Below are positions 41,463 to 51,262 of a DNA stretch of 64,000 nt, piece after piece. The first letter of the stretch is position 1. Each line of letters starts with the position of its first letter. This DNA comes from Rutidosis leptorrhynchoides (taxonomy: Eukaryota > Streptophyta > Magnoliopsida > Asterales > Asteraceae): positions 204,011,501 to 204,075,500 of the forward strand of contig NC_092338.1 of NCBI RefSeq assembly GCF_046630445.1, in the 5' to 3' direction. Position numbers and translations under genes: made by a program. The notes under the pieces were generated by a model that saw only the letters and a program-made list of their open reading frames with translations, was not told the origin of the DNA and searched no databases.

Positions 41463-41660
41463 CTAGAAAGTAAGCAGATTTGGTGAGGCAGTCACAATAA
41501 CCCAGATAATGTCATAATCGCATACAGTTTTCGATAACTTCGTGAGGAAATTCATCGTTATTCTTTCCCATTTCCATGGTGGGATTTCGGGCTGTTGAAG
41601 TAACCCATATGGATTTTGGCTCACCATTCTAGCGAGATATATGAAAAATCTTCTTACCAC
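41463..41660 (-). pseudogene. Integrase core fragment (LTR-F element)
   Basis: The minus-strand frame reads YGLLQQPEIPPWKWERITMN then FLTKLSKTVCDYD, matching the start of the Ty3 integrase catalytic core in Tekay-1 ([25 protein letters not shown]). The first catalytic Asp is replaced by Asn (ITMNF). The frame stops on both sides. Non-functional relic. Confidence 0.8.
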
Positions 41661-41698
41661 AAATAACTTTCGCTTTCATCCTTGAAAGTCGGTCCGTT

Positions 41699-41820
41699 CC
41701 AACTATTTCATCAAAGCTTCCTAACTCGATGAGTATTAGGTTAATCCTAAAGTTCATCCCAACTATTGCATCCAGTTTCCCAAATTGATGGGTGTTAGGT
41801 TAATCTTAAGGTTCATTCCA
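41699..41820. repeat. 60-bp tandem duplication
   Basis: Two 60-base copies starting CCAACTATT and containing TTAGGTTAATC(C/T)TAA(A/G)GTTCAT, with scattered differences; a third partial copy starts at 41819. Confidence 0.75.
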
Positions 41821-43152
41821 ACCAATCTTATTATACTACCATGAAAATTCTATCAATCTCCTCAGATAACATTTGTTTGTGCGTAGGTAACTAATCCTTT
41901 CCAACAACTACTTTAAAACCTCCAAGTTTTGTTGACATGAGGTTATCTCCAAATGACCAACCTGTTAATTGTAAGGTACTACCTTAAATCATTCCTCTAA
42001 ATCTGCCAGTTTACCATTAGCTTATCCTGTAGAATACTTAACTCTCATGGTTGTTAATGGCTTATTAGTCATAACACTAAGATTCTTGGATATAAGGTTT
42101 CTATCGCTCCAGTATTAAAATATCTTGAGACTATAAAACGTTGTGATGAAATGTACCCTAACTAAAATCAGGATCCATGTGAGTTTTTATAACAAAGATA
42201 ACGATTTCTCTACCGCAAGTCTGTACAAAGTTTTTCCTATTTGAGAACTTTTTCCTTAAATGTCCAGGGTGTCGATATCTATAACAAATTTTCGGGTTAT
42301 CAATTCTGCAATCAAGGCCATTCTTGTACAGCATCTGGGCTACGTGGTTATTCCTTCCCTACCTTTAACAGACTATAATGTGTATGCTCAAGTGATCCCT
42401 GCCAAAATTTTCCATGGATCACCTCATATTCCTCATGTAGTAACATTGGAACTTCTACATGATTTACTTCAATATAATCACGCTGGCCTGACGTCATTAT
42501 ATTATTCTAAATCATATGTTCATTCCAATATCATTCCATATGGATAATGTAACGTGATCACTTCCAGTTATACTCAATTTCATCTAACGGTGCTTTATCT
42601 ATGTCATCTCAAAATAGAATCTACATAATTAATCTCACAGTTTCTTGATGGGGGTGCGTAGGTTCCGTAGGTCATGCATCAATGCCTAAACATCCCAAAA
42701 TTTCTTCAAAATGTTCGGGTTCCGGTGATGTCGTTAGGTTCCTTTCTAGAAATTCAATCTGGGTCTCGTGTCGAGTTGTACATGTAGCAAGTAGTAATAC
42801 GATATGTCTTGAGGCGGCTCCCAAGTCTTTGGGTATGGCTGAGCATCAGTGGAAGACACTATGAGTTTGTGAAAAGAGATGCCTTCCCGACTTCTCCAAT
42901 GCCTAAGAGTGTTAGGGACCTAAGTACAGAAGTGTCGTTAGGTCGTCAAGTAGTGGTGAAGAATGAAAGAGTTAAGTGACGGTCATGAAAGCGTACAGGA
43001 TATGTGTCAACTGAACAACCCTCCATTGTTCATACGTTGTACGTGGCTAATTAGAGTGAGCTCGAGGTGCGGTTACTCCGACAAGTCAAATGATGACCCG
43101 AAAAATTTCGACTAATTTAAACCAATTCTCTATATGATTTAATATTATGTGA

Positions 43153-43157
<5 letters not shown>

Positions 43158-43220
<63 letters not shown>
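43158..43220. repeat. (TA)n microsatellite in LTR-G1
   Basis: About 31 TA units, flanked on the right by TTATAAGATGTACAAGTAAA. The corresponding run in the second copy is about 130 bases. Confidence 0.95.
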
Positions 43221-43228
<8 letters not shown>

Positions 43229-43272
43229 TATAAGATGTACAAGTAAAACACTAATTGCAACTGTAAAAACGA

Positions 43273-43338
43273 CTTTGCTACAGTAAAACACTATTTGCTA
43301 CAGTAAAACACTATTTGCTACAGTAAAACACTATTTGA
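43273..43338 (+). repeat. GCTACAGTAAAACACTATTT repeats in LTR-G1
   Basis: Three units of about 20-22 bases; the second copy of the LTR (46639-46684) has two. They share the TTTGCTACAGT core with the minisatellite at 24209. Confidence 0.85.
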
Positions 43339-43375
43339 TGTCGACGAACTAGCAAACAAAAACAGAAAAGGTGGC

Positions 43376-43451
43376 CATACGATCGCATGGAAAAAACACT
43401 GAAAACTCATGCGATCGCATGAGCTACATTAAATGCAAAAGTATTATAAAA
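43376..43451 (+). promoter_or_regulatory. Palindrome pair and TATA box, Tekay-2 LTR promoter
   Basis: CATACGATCGCATG (43376-43389) and the perfect palindrome CATGCGATCGCATG (43408-43421) start 32 bases apart. TATAAAA follows at 43445-43451, exactly 23 bases after the second palindrome. The Athila-2 LTR has the same arrangement. This is likely the core promoter of the element, on the plus strand. Confidence 0.65.
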
Positions 43452-44148
43452 GGTCAGTTTGCTCGAACGAAATATCACACCTTCTATCTCTCTGATTCTT
43501 TTATATATATAATTTTAATTTTAATTTTAAGTTTAATAATAATAAAGTATATTCGAGGGTATTTTTAATTCGGGTTTCAAACCGTTTTAAAATAAGGAAA
43601 TATTGGGAATTGTTCGGGGTATTGTTCTTGAATCCAAGACCAACCATACAGCCGTCTACCATCATTACGTCTACGCAATTTGCCTACAATATTGAATCGC
43701 AATATTGAACTGTGAGTTATAGTCTCCCTTTTTAAATACTTTAAATATTTTTGGGCTAAGAATACATGCAATTTATTTTAAACGCAATAAGACACAAGTA
43801 CATACTAAATTCTACACTGAGTTAAACCGAAAATCCCTTAGCTTTGGTAACTAGTAGCTGCCAGTACATAGGATATGGACTGGTGGGCGCGAATAATTGT
43901 ATATGGATCTATAGGGCTTGACATCCCCGCCCGAGCTAGAGCGCTAGCCTTTTAACGGACGTATGTTATTTGAGTTTAAGACACGTTGGTTTGTGTGTAT
44001 TAAAACGAATGGGGTAATTATCACTATAGCGTTAAGTTTAGTTACCAGGGTGCTCTGTTACGTAGAATCTATTGATAAACTTTTGATGAAATCTTGTGGT
44101 CTATCTTTATATATGTTTATGACTAGAGCAATTAAACCTATAACTCAC

Positions 44149-44162
44149 CAACATTCGTGTTG
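44149..44162 (+). other. Conserved LTR stem-loop in LTR-G1
   Basis: CAACA-TTCG-TGTTG with TTCG loop, followed by TTTTTAGCATGTTTTATTCTCAGGT. Confidence 0.6.
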
Positions 44163-44517
44163 ACTTTTTAGCATGTTTTATTCTCAGGTCCTTAGAATGC
44201 TTCCGCTATCATGTGCTTGTTGCCTACATGGAGTCTCTCATGCTTTGTACAAAGTTTATTGCATTCAAAATAAAACTGCATTGTGTAATAAATAATTGGA
44301 CTGTGATGTCAACCTGTAAATTAAAGACTTATGTATTTCGGGGTTTTGCTTATACCTAAGCACTCACCCACATGTTTATAACTTTCTATGTTTAGAAAGT
44401 CACTTATTTTAATGAATTCAATATTTTATCAAAACGTATCATATAGAGGTCAAATCTCACTGTGGAATCAATGATTAACGTGCCGCGTCAATAGCGATTT
44501 TGACGGGTCGTTACAGT

Positions 44518-44529
44518 TGGTATCCGAGC
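44518..44529 (+). other. Tekay-2 primer binding site (initiator-Met tRNA type), copy 1
   Basis: TGGTATCCGAGC two bases after the LTR end; the usual plant sequence is TGGTATCAGAGC, so there is one mismatch. Confidence 0.85.
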
Positions 44530-44710
44530 ATGAGGTCATAGGGAACCAGAAATTACATTAGTGTGTTTAACTGGTAATTGTTAGGATGCATTAGTGAGTT
44601 TGGACTATGACCATATTTGTTTTTACTGAATTTTGCTTATCATTTGGTCAAAAACATTATATGTGATATATTTATATGCTAACGTAATTGTTGTTTCAAT
44701 TATGTGATAG

Positions 44711-45253
44711 ATGACTTCTTCTAATCCTATCATTTTGTACGACTCGGAATCGGACACTGAATCTATTCTATCCACAACTGAAAAGGGCGTTCCAATACCT
44801 ATTAAAGAAGAAATTGTGTTAGCCGGGGAACCTCAACTCCCGGTAAACCCAGAGGAGGTTCCAGCTCCACCCAACTCTAGTTTTCCGGAGCCACAGTATC
44901 GTTGGCTTGGACCCATGATCCATGGAGTAAACGAGGATCGTCCATTTCTAAACAAATATGGACATTGGTCCAGATATACGACCGACGGGCGGGTTGTGCC
45001 GATTACGCCTGGAAGATTTCAGTTCATGACCACCGGTATATATTCTCGCAGTTCGTCATCATATTCTCCTACACATGACTCAGACAGTTTGTCATCAGAC
45101 GAGATCAGTAAGGAGGAGGATTTCGCTAATGAAATAAAAGAGATCACTAAGGAGAAATTCCAACTTGCTATAGATAATAAAAACAACCACAATAATAAAA
45201 AGTCCTTAATTATTAAAAAGGAACAGGACCATTCGATCCGTAACCACCCTTAG
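44711..45253 (+). pseudogene. Tekay-2 leader ORF, copy 1 (truncated by TAG)
   Basis: Identical in design to the intact copy at 48064-48750 but stopped at codon 181, where copy 2 reads on (P then stop against P-Y-F). The remaining 3' part (to about 45397) is still recognisable. See copy 2 for description. Confidence 0.75.
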
Positions 45254-45842
45254 TGTATTAAACCCACTGAGGCAATGGGTACCTCAAAACCCCAACTAAA
45301 AAAAAAATACACTGCCAGAATGTCTGTCGGACCATGTGCACACAAACAATTGTCAGAAAGAACCAAATGGGAAGAAGTTTCTGATAATTCTGAATAAACG
45401 ACCTCGCAACCATAAATCTTCCATGCGCTATTCTATTGCTTATGTGTGCTACTCTATCTTGTTATGTAGAATAATCATATGTAAAATATCGGTATTGTAT
45501 GGTATTGTATTATTTTGGTTTATTAATAATAAATGCATGGAATGATTATTTGTATTATTAATACTTATTATTATTATTATATAATAACGTAGTAACTCGC
45601 TATAATTTTTCATAGTGGAATATTATTAGGATTTTAGTAGTTAATTCCTTGTACTAGCTATTATGTATGAACTTAACGGGTAGGTAATACCCTAGAAATA
45701 ATTATAAAATGCTAATAAGAAGAAAAGGCTTTTATAATAATCGGTTCATATTATTAATATGCTACGATTAACTATTGACAACTCATTTTAAATATAATAT
45801 TCTATATGATTAAATTATATCGGTTGTGTTTATTGAAGAAAC
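45254..45842 (+). other. Spacer between leader ORF and gag, copy 1
   Basis: The remnant leader-ORF end, then AT-rich noncoding sequence with ATTATT runs. It includes ACGGGTAGGTAATACCC near 45678. Nothing else seen. Confidence 0.6.
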
Positions 45843-46390
45843 ATGTCTCAAATGTCGGATGCTGAGTTTGAGCAACTAGTCGAGAAACGTGTGAATGAAA
45901 GAATTGCTGCAGCCGAGGCAGCAAAAGCAACAGCCGAAGCAGTAGCCAAAGCAGTAGCCGTAAACACAAACTCACGAAACGGATGCTCATACAAAACTTT
46001 TTAAGGATGCAAACCACAGACGTTTAGTGGAACCGAGGGACCAGTCGGTCTAACCCGATGGTTTGAAAAGATGGAGTCCGTTTTCAAAATCAGTAATTGT
46101 GTGAACGGAGACAAGTCAAAGTATGCTTCGTGCACGTTGCAAGACGGTGCACTTACTTGGTGGAACAATTATGCTAAAGCAGAAGGAATAGATACGGCAT
46201 ATGATATCTCTTGGGAAGAACTGAAAAAGATGCTAATCGAGGAGTACTTTCCTCGAAACGAGATCAGAAAAATGGAATCTGAGTTACGTAATCTGAAGGT
46301 TATCGGTGCGAATCTCAATACCTATGAAAAGCATTTCATGGAACAAGCCTTGTTGTGTCCCGAATTGGTGCCAAACAAGAAACGAAAGAT

Positions 46391-46392
<2 letters not shown>
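45843..46392 (+). pseudogene. Tekay-2 gag, copy 1, truncated
   Basis: It starts MSQMSDAEFEQLVEKRVNER like copy 2. It has a TAA near 46002 where copy 2 has CAA (Q). It then reads [19 protein letters not shown] and continues to KKRKI, where it runs into inverted LTR sequence at 46392. About one third of gag-protease is present and the zinc knuckles are absent. The frame continues artificially through the TA run to 46652. Confidence 0.88.
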
Positions 46393-46661
<269 letters not shown>

Positions 46662-46721
46662 TGCTACAGTAAAACACTATTTGATTTCGACAAACTAGCA
46701 AACAAAAACAGAAAAGGTGGC

Positions 46722-46797
46722 CATACGATCGCATGGCAAAAACACTGAAAACTCATGCGATCGCATGAGCTACAGTAAATGCAAAAGTATTAGAAAA
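46722..46797 (+). promoter_or_regulatory. Palindrome pair in LTR-G2, TATA mutated
   Basis: CATACGATCGCATG (46722-46735) and CATGCGATCGCATG (46754-46767), again 32 bases apart; the TATA position now reads TAGAAAA. This copy of the promoter is probably weakened. Confidence 0.6.
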
Positions 46798-47500
46798 GGT
46801 CAGTTTGCTCGAACGAAATATCACACCTTCTATCTCTCTGATTCTTTTATATATATAATTTTAATTTTAATTTTAATTTTAAGTTTAATAATAATAAAGT
46901 ATATTCGAGGGTATTTTTAATTCGGGTTTCAAACCGTTTTAAAATAAGGAAATATTGGGTATTGTTTGGGGTATTGTTCTTGAATCCAAGACCAACCATA
47001 CAGCCGTCTATCATCATTACGTCTACGCAATTTGCCTACAATATTGAATCGCAATATTGAACTGTGAGTTATAGTCTCCCTTTTTAAATACTTTAAATAT
47101 TTTTGGGCTGAGAATACATGCAATTTATTTTAAACGCAATAAGACACAAGTACATACTAAATTCTACACTGAGTTAAACCGAAAATCCCTTAGCTTTGGT
47201 AACTAGTAGCTGCCAGTACATAGGATATGGACTGGTGGGCGCGAATAATTGTATATGGATCCATAGGGCTTGACATCCCCGTCCGAGCTAGAGCGCTAGC
47301 CTTTTAACGGACGTATGTTATTTGAGTTTAAGACACGTTGGTTTGCGTGTATTAAAACGAATGGGGTAATTATCACTATAGCGTTAAGTTTAGTTACCAG
47401 GGTGCTCTGTTACGTAGAATCTATTGATAAACTTTTGATGAAATCTTGTGGTCTATCTTTATATATGTTTATGACTAGAGCAATTAAACCTATAACTCAC

Positions 47501-47514
47501 CAACATTCGTGTTG
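47501..47514 (+). other. Conserved LTR stem-loop in LTR-G2
   Basis: CAACA-TTCG-TGTTG, identical to LTR-G1. Confidence 0.6.
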
Positions 47515-47870
47515 ACTTTTTAGCATGTTTTATTCTCAGGTCCTTAGAATGCTTCCGCTGTGATGTGCTTGTTGCATGCGTGGAGTCTCTCATGCTTTGT
47601 ACAAAGTTTATTGCATTCAAAATAAAACTGCATTCTTGAATAAATAATTGGACTGTGATGTCAACCTGTAAATTAAAGACTTATGTATTTCGGGGTTTTG
47701 CTTATACCTAAGCACTCACCTACATGTTTATAACTTTCTATGTTTAGAAAGTCACTTATTTTAATGAATTCAATATTTTATCAAAACGTATCATATAGAG
47801 GTCAAAACCTCAGTGTGGAATCAATGATTAACGTGCCGCGTCAATAGCGATTTTAACGGGTCGTTACAGT

Positions 47871-47882
47871 TGGTATTCGAGC
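47871..47882 (+). other. Tekay-2 primer binding site, copy 2
   Basis: TGGTATTCGAGC, one further change from copy 1. Confidence 0.8.
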
Positions 47883-48063
47883 ATGAGGTCATAGGGAACC
47901 AGAAATTACATTAGTGTATTTAACTGGTAATTGTTAGGATGCATTAGTGAGTCTGGACTATGACCATATTTGTTTTTACTGAATTTTGCTTATCATTTGG
48001 TCAAAAACATTATATGTGATATATTTATATGCTAACGTAATTGTTGTTTCAATTATGTGATAG

Positions 48064-48750
48064 ATGACTTCTTCTAATCCTATCATTTTGTACGACTCGG
48101 AATCGGACACTGAATCTATTCTATCCACAACTGAAAAGGGCGTTCCAATACCTATTAAAGAAGAAATTGTGTTAGCCGGAGAATCTCAACTCCCGGTAAA
48201 CCCAGAGGAGGTTCCAGCTCCACCCAACTCTAGTTTTCCGGAGCCACAGTATCGTTGGCATGGACCCATGATCCCTGGAGTAAACGAGGATCGTCCATTT
48301 CTAAACAAATATGGACATTGGTCCAGATATACCGCCGACGGGCGGGTTGTGCCGATTACTCCTAGCAGATTTCGGTTCATGACCACCGGTACATATTCTC
48401 GCAGTTTGTCATCATATTCTCCTACACATGACTCAGACAGTTCGTCATCAGACGAGATCAGTAAGGAGGAGGATTTCGCTAATGAAATAAAAGAGATCAC
48501 TAAGGAGAAATTCCAACTTGCTATAGATAATAAAAACAACCACAATAATAAAAAGTCCTTAATTATTAAAAAGGAACAGGACCATTCGATCCGTAACCAC
48601 CCTTATTTTATTAAACCCACTGAGGCAACGGGTACCTCAAAACCCCAACCAAAAATAAAATACACTGCCAGAATGTCTGTCGGACCATGTGCACACAAAC
48701 AATTGGCAGAAAGAACCAAATGGGAAGAAGTTTCTGATAGTTCTGAATAA
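48064..48750 (+). CDS. Tekay-2 leader ORF upstream of gag, 228 aa, unknown function
   Basis: The ORF starts with ATG 182 bases after the primer site and ends in TAA; gag follows 445 bases later as a separate ORF. The N-terminus is acidic and serine-rich (LYDSESDTESILS). A proline-rich part follows (PAPPNSSFPEPQYRW), then a middle with NKYGHWSRYTADGRVVPITP, a serine-rich stretch (SSYSPTHDSDSSSSDE) and a K/N-rich helical segment. No known domain recognised. It is absent from standard chromovirus layouts; extra ORFs before gag are known in Ogre/Tat elements. Tekay-1 has another leader ORF in the same place. Conservation of the frame in this copy argues for a real product, but the nearly identical neighbouring copy has a stop. 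Confidence 0.6.
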   Translation: MTSSNPIILYDSESDTESILSTTEKGVPIPIKEEIVLAGESQLPVNPEEVPAPPNSSFPEPQYRWHGPMIPGVNEDRPFLNKYGHWSRYTADGRVVPITPSRFRFMTTGTYSRSLSSYSPTHDSDSSSSDEISKEEDFANEIKEITKEKFQLAIDNKNNHNNKKSLIIKKEQDHSIRNHPYFIKPTEATGTSKPQPKIKYTARMSVGPCAHKQLAERTKWEEVSDSSE

Positions 48751-49195
48751 ACGACCTCACAACCATAAATCTTCCATGCGCTATTCTATTGCTTATGTGT
48801 GCTACTCTATCTTGTTATGTAGAATAATCATATGTAAAATATCGGTATTGTATGGTATTGTATTATTTTGGTTTATTAATAATAAATGCATGGAATGATT
48901 ATTTGTATTATTAATACTTATTATTATTATTACATAATAACGTAGTAACTCGCTATAATTTTTCATAGTGGAATATTATTAGGATTTTAGTAGTTAATTC
49001 CTTGTACTAGCTATTATGTATGAACTTAACGGGTAGGTAATACCCTAGAAATAATTATAAAATGCTAATAAGAAGAAAAGGCTTTTATAATAATCGGTTC
49101 ATATTATTAATATGCTACGATTAACTATTGACAACTCATTTTACCTATAATATTCTATATGATTAAATTATATCTGTTGTGTTTATTGAAGAAAC
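48751..49195 (+). other. Spacer between leader ORF and gag, copy 2
   Basis: AT-rich noncoding sequence nearly identical to 45398-45842. Nothing recognised in it. Confidence 0.6.
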
Positions 49196-51262
49196 ATGTC
49201 TCAAATGTCGGATGCTGAGTTTGAGCAACTAGTCGAGAAACGTGTGAATGAAAGAATTGCTGCAGCCGAGGCAGCAAAAGCAACAGCCGAAGAAGCAGCC
49301 AAAGCAGTAGCTGTAAACACAAACTCACGAAACGGACGCTCATACAAAACTTTTCAAGGATGCAAACCACAGACGTTTAGTGGAACCGAGGGACCAGTCG
49401 GTCTAACCCGATGGTTTGAAAAGATGGAGTCCGTTTTCAAAATCAGTAATTGTGCGAACGGAGACAAGTCAAAGTATGCTTCGTGCACGTTGCAAGACGG
49501 TGCACTTACTTGGTGGAACAATTATGCTAAAGCAGAAGGAATAGATACGGCATATGATATCTCTTGGGAAGAACTGAAAAAGATGCTAATCGAGGAGGAC
49601 TGTCCTCGAAACGAGATCAGAAAAATGGAATCTGAGTTACGTAATCTGAAGGTTATCGGCGCGAATCTCAATAACTATGAAAAGCGTTTCATGGAACTAG
49701 CCTTGTTGTGTCCCGAATTGGTGCCAAAGGAGAAACGAAAGATAGAAATGTATATTGACGGTTTATTGATCAATATCAAAGGAAATGTTACATCGTCCAA
49801 ACCAAATACGATGCAGGAAGCCATGACAATGGCACAACAACTCATGGACCAAATCATAGAGAGTTCGATTAAGGCACCAATTACCGAAGTCAAGACAACT
49901 GAAGGAAACAGGAAATGGGAAGACTATAAGGGCAAAAGTACTCAACTGAAGAAACATGAAACTTTTAAAGGTAAACAAGATGGGGCAACTGCTAGTCCAA
50001 ACTATAAGGGACCCCATCCGTTCTGCAAAATATGTTACACACATCATGCAGGTTATTGCCAAGTGGTCTGTGATAAATGCAACAAGAAAGGACATGTGGC
50101 GAAAGATTGTTATGCCACCGTTTCTGAAGTAAAGACAAAACTGACCGATGTCAAGAAATGTTTTCGATGCGGGAAGTCTGGTCACTTTATAAATCAATGC
50201 CCTGATAAGGAGAAGAACAAAGAACCCGCACTTGGAAGGGCATTTAATGTTAGTACCAGTGAAGCACGTGAGGATCCTAATCTTGTCACGGGTACGTTTA
50301 TCGTTAATAATCAACTAGCTTCTATTATGTTTGCTACGGGTACTGATAGAAGTTATATGTGTAAAGACTTTAGTTCTAAACTAAAATGTGCATCATTGCC
50401 TCTAGACGATAAATATACTATTGAATTAGCTAATGGTAAACTGATAAAAGCCGATAAAATTTGCCATGGTTGCGAAATAAATCTCGCTGGTGAAACCTTC
50501 AAAATCGATTTGATACCCGTAGAATTAGGAAGTTTTGACGTAATCGTTGGCATGGACTGGATGTCTAAAACAAGAGCGGAAGTTGTTTGCGCTGAGAAAG
50601 CGATCCGCATCCCTCGAAAGGATGAAACGTCATTAATGATTTATGGGGAGAAGAGCAACTCGAAGCTGAACTTTATCAGCTGTATGAAGGCCCAGAAACT
50701 TATAAGAAAAGGTTGTTATGCTATTCTGGCACACGTAAAGAAGATCGATACTGAATAAAGAAGCATTGATGACATGCCGGTTGTAAGAGAATATCCCGGA
50801 GTATTTCCAGAAGAATTACCGGGGCTACCTCCACACAGATGTGTAGAATTCCAGATTGATCTCATACCAGGAGCTGCACCTGTAGCCCAATCTCCATATA
50901 GACTTGCACCTTCAGAAATGCAAGAATTACAAGACCAGTTGCAAGAATTATCGGACCGTGGAATTATTCATCCTAGTTTTTCACCTTGGGGTGCTCCTAT
51001 TCTGTTCGTCAAGAAGAAGGATGGATCTATGAGAATGTGCATAGATTACCGAGAATTAAATAAAATAACGATCAAGAATCGGTACCCATTACCGAGGATT
51101 GATGATTTGTTTGATCAATTGCAAGGATCAAGTGTTTATTCTAAGATTGATCTACACTCCGGATATCATCAGCTGGGAGTGAAGGAAGAAGATGTTCCTA
51201 AAACCGCGTTCAGAACCCGTTACGGTCACTATGAATTTTTAGTCATGCCTTTTGGATTAACT
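49196..51262 (+). pseudogene. Tekay-2 gag-protease-RT, truncated in RT
   Basis: Gag-protease is open for 520 codons. Capsid core lies at residues 65-220 ([29 protein letters not shown]) and zinc knuckles at 292-305 (CDKCNKKGHVAKDC) and 322-335 (CFRCGKSGHFINQC). The protease is at about 375-460. Its active site reads FATGTDRSYM, so the catalytic Asp of the usual FDTGADRSYM is Ala. A TAA at 50756 interrupts the frame, which continues in phase into [50 protein letters not shown], then MPFGLT. It ends at the junction with Athila-2, before the catalytic FIDD. RNase H, integrase and the 3' LTR are absent. Confidence 0.92.

Larger units (their letters stand above)
38496..43090 (-). mobile_element. 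Decayed internal region of the LTR-F element
   Basis: Only traces of coding remain: an integrase fragment at 41463-41660, a possible zinc-knuckle trace near 42255-42290 (minus, CYRYRHPGH) and a leader-like acidic segment near 42640-42870. The spacing is too short between knuckle and integrase for protease and RT, so these are deleted. It is too long between integrase and LTR, and that interval holds a diverged duplication. The 5' end and 5' LTR are gone; Tekay-2 begins at 43091. Short plus-strand ORFs here are not credible. Confidence 0.6.
43091..44515 (+). mobile_element. LTR-G1: 5' LTR of Tekay-2
   Basis: It starts TGATGACCCG, ends GACGGGTCGTTACA, and is followed by a primer site at 44518. 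It contains a TA run, GCTACAGT repeats, the palindrome pair with TATA box, the conserved stem-loop and the ATATAGAGGTCAAA tail shared with LTR-A, C and E. At 1425 bp it is much shorter than those. TCAAA (43086-43090) would be the left target duplication; the right end of the element is lost. Confidence 0.88.
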
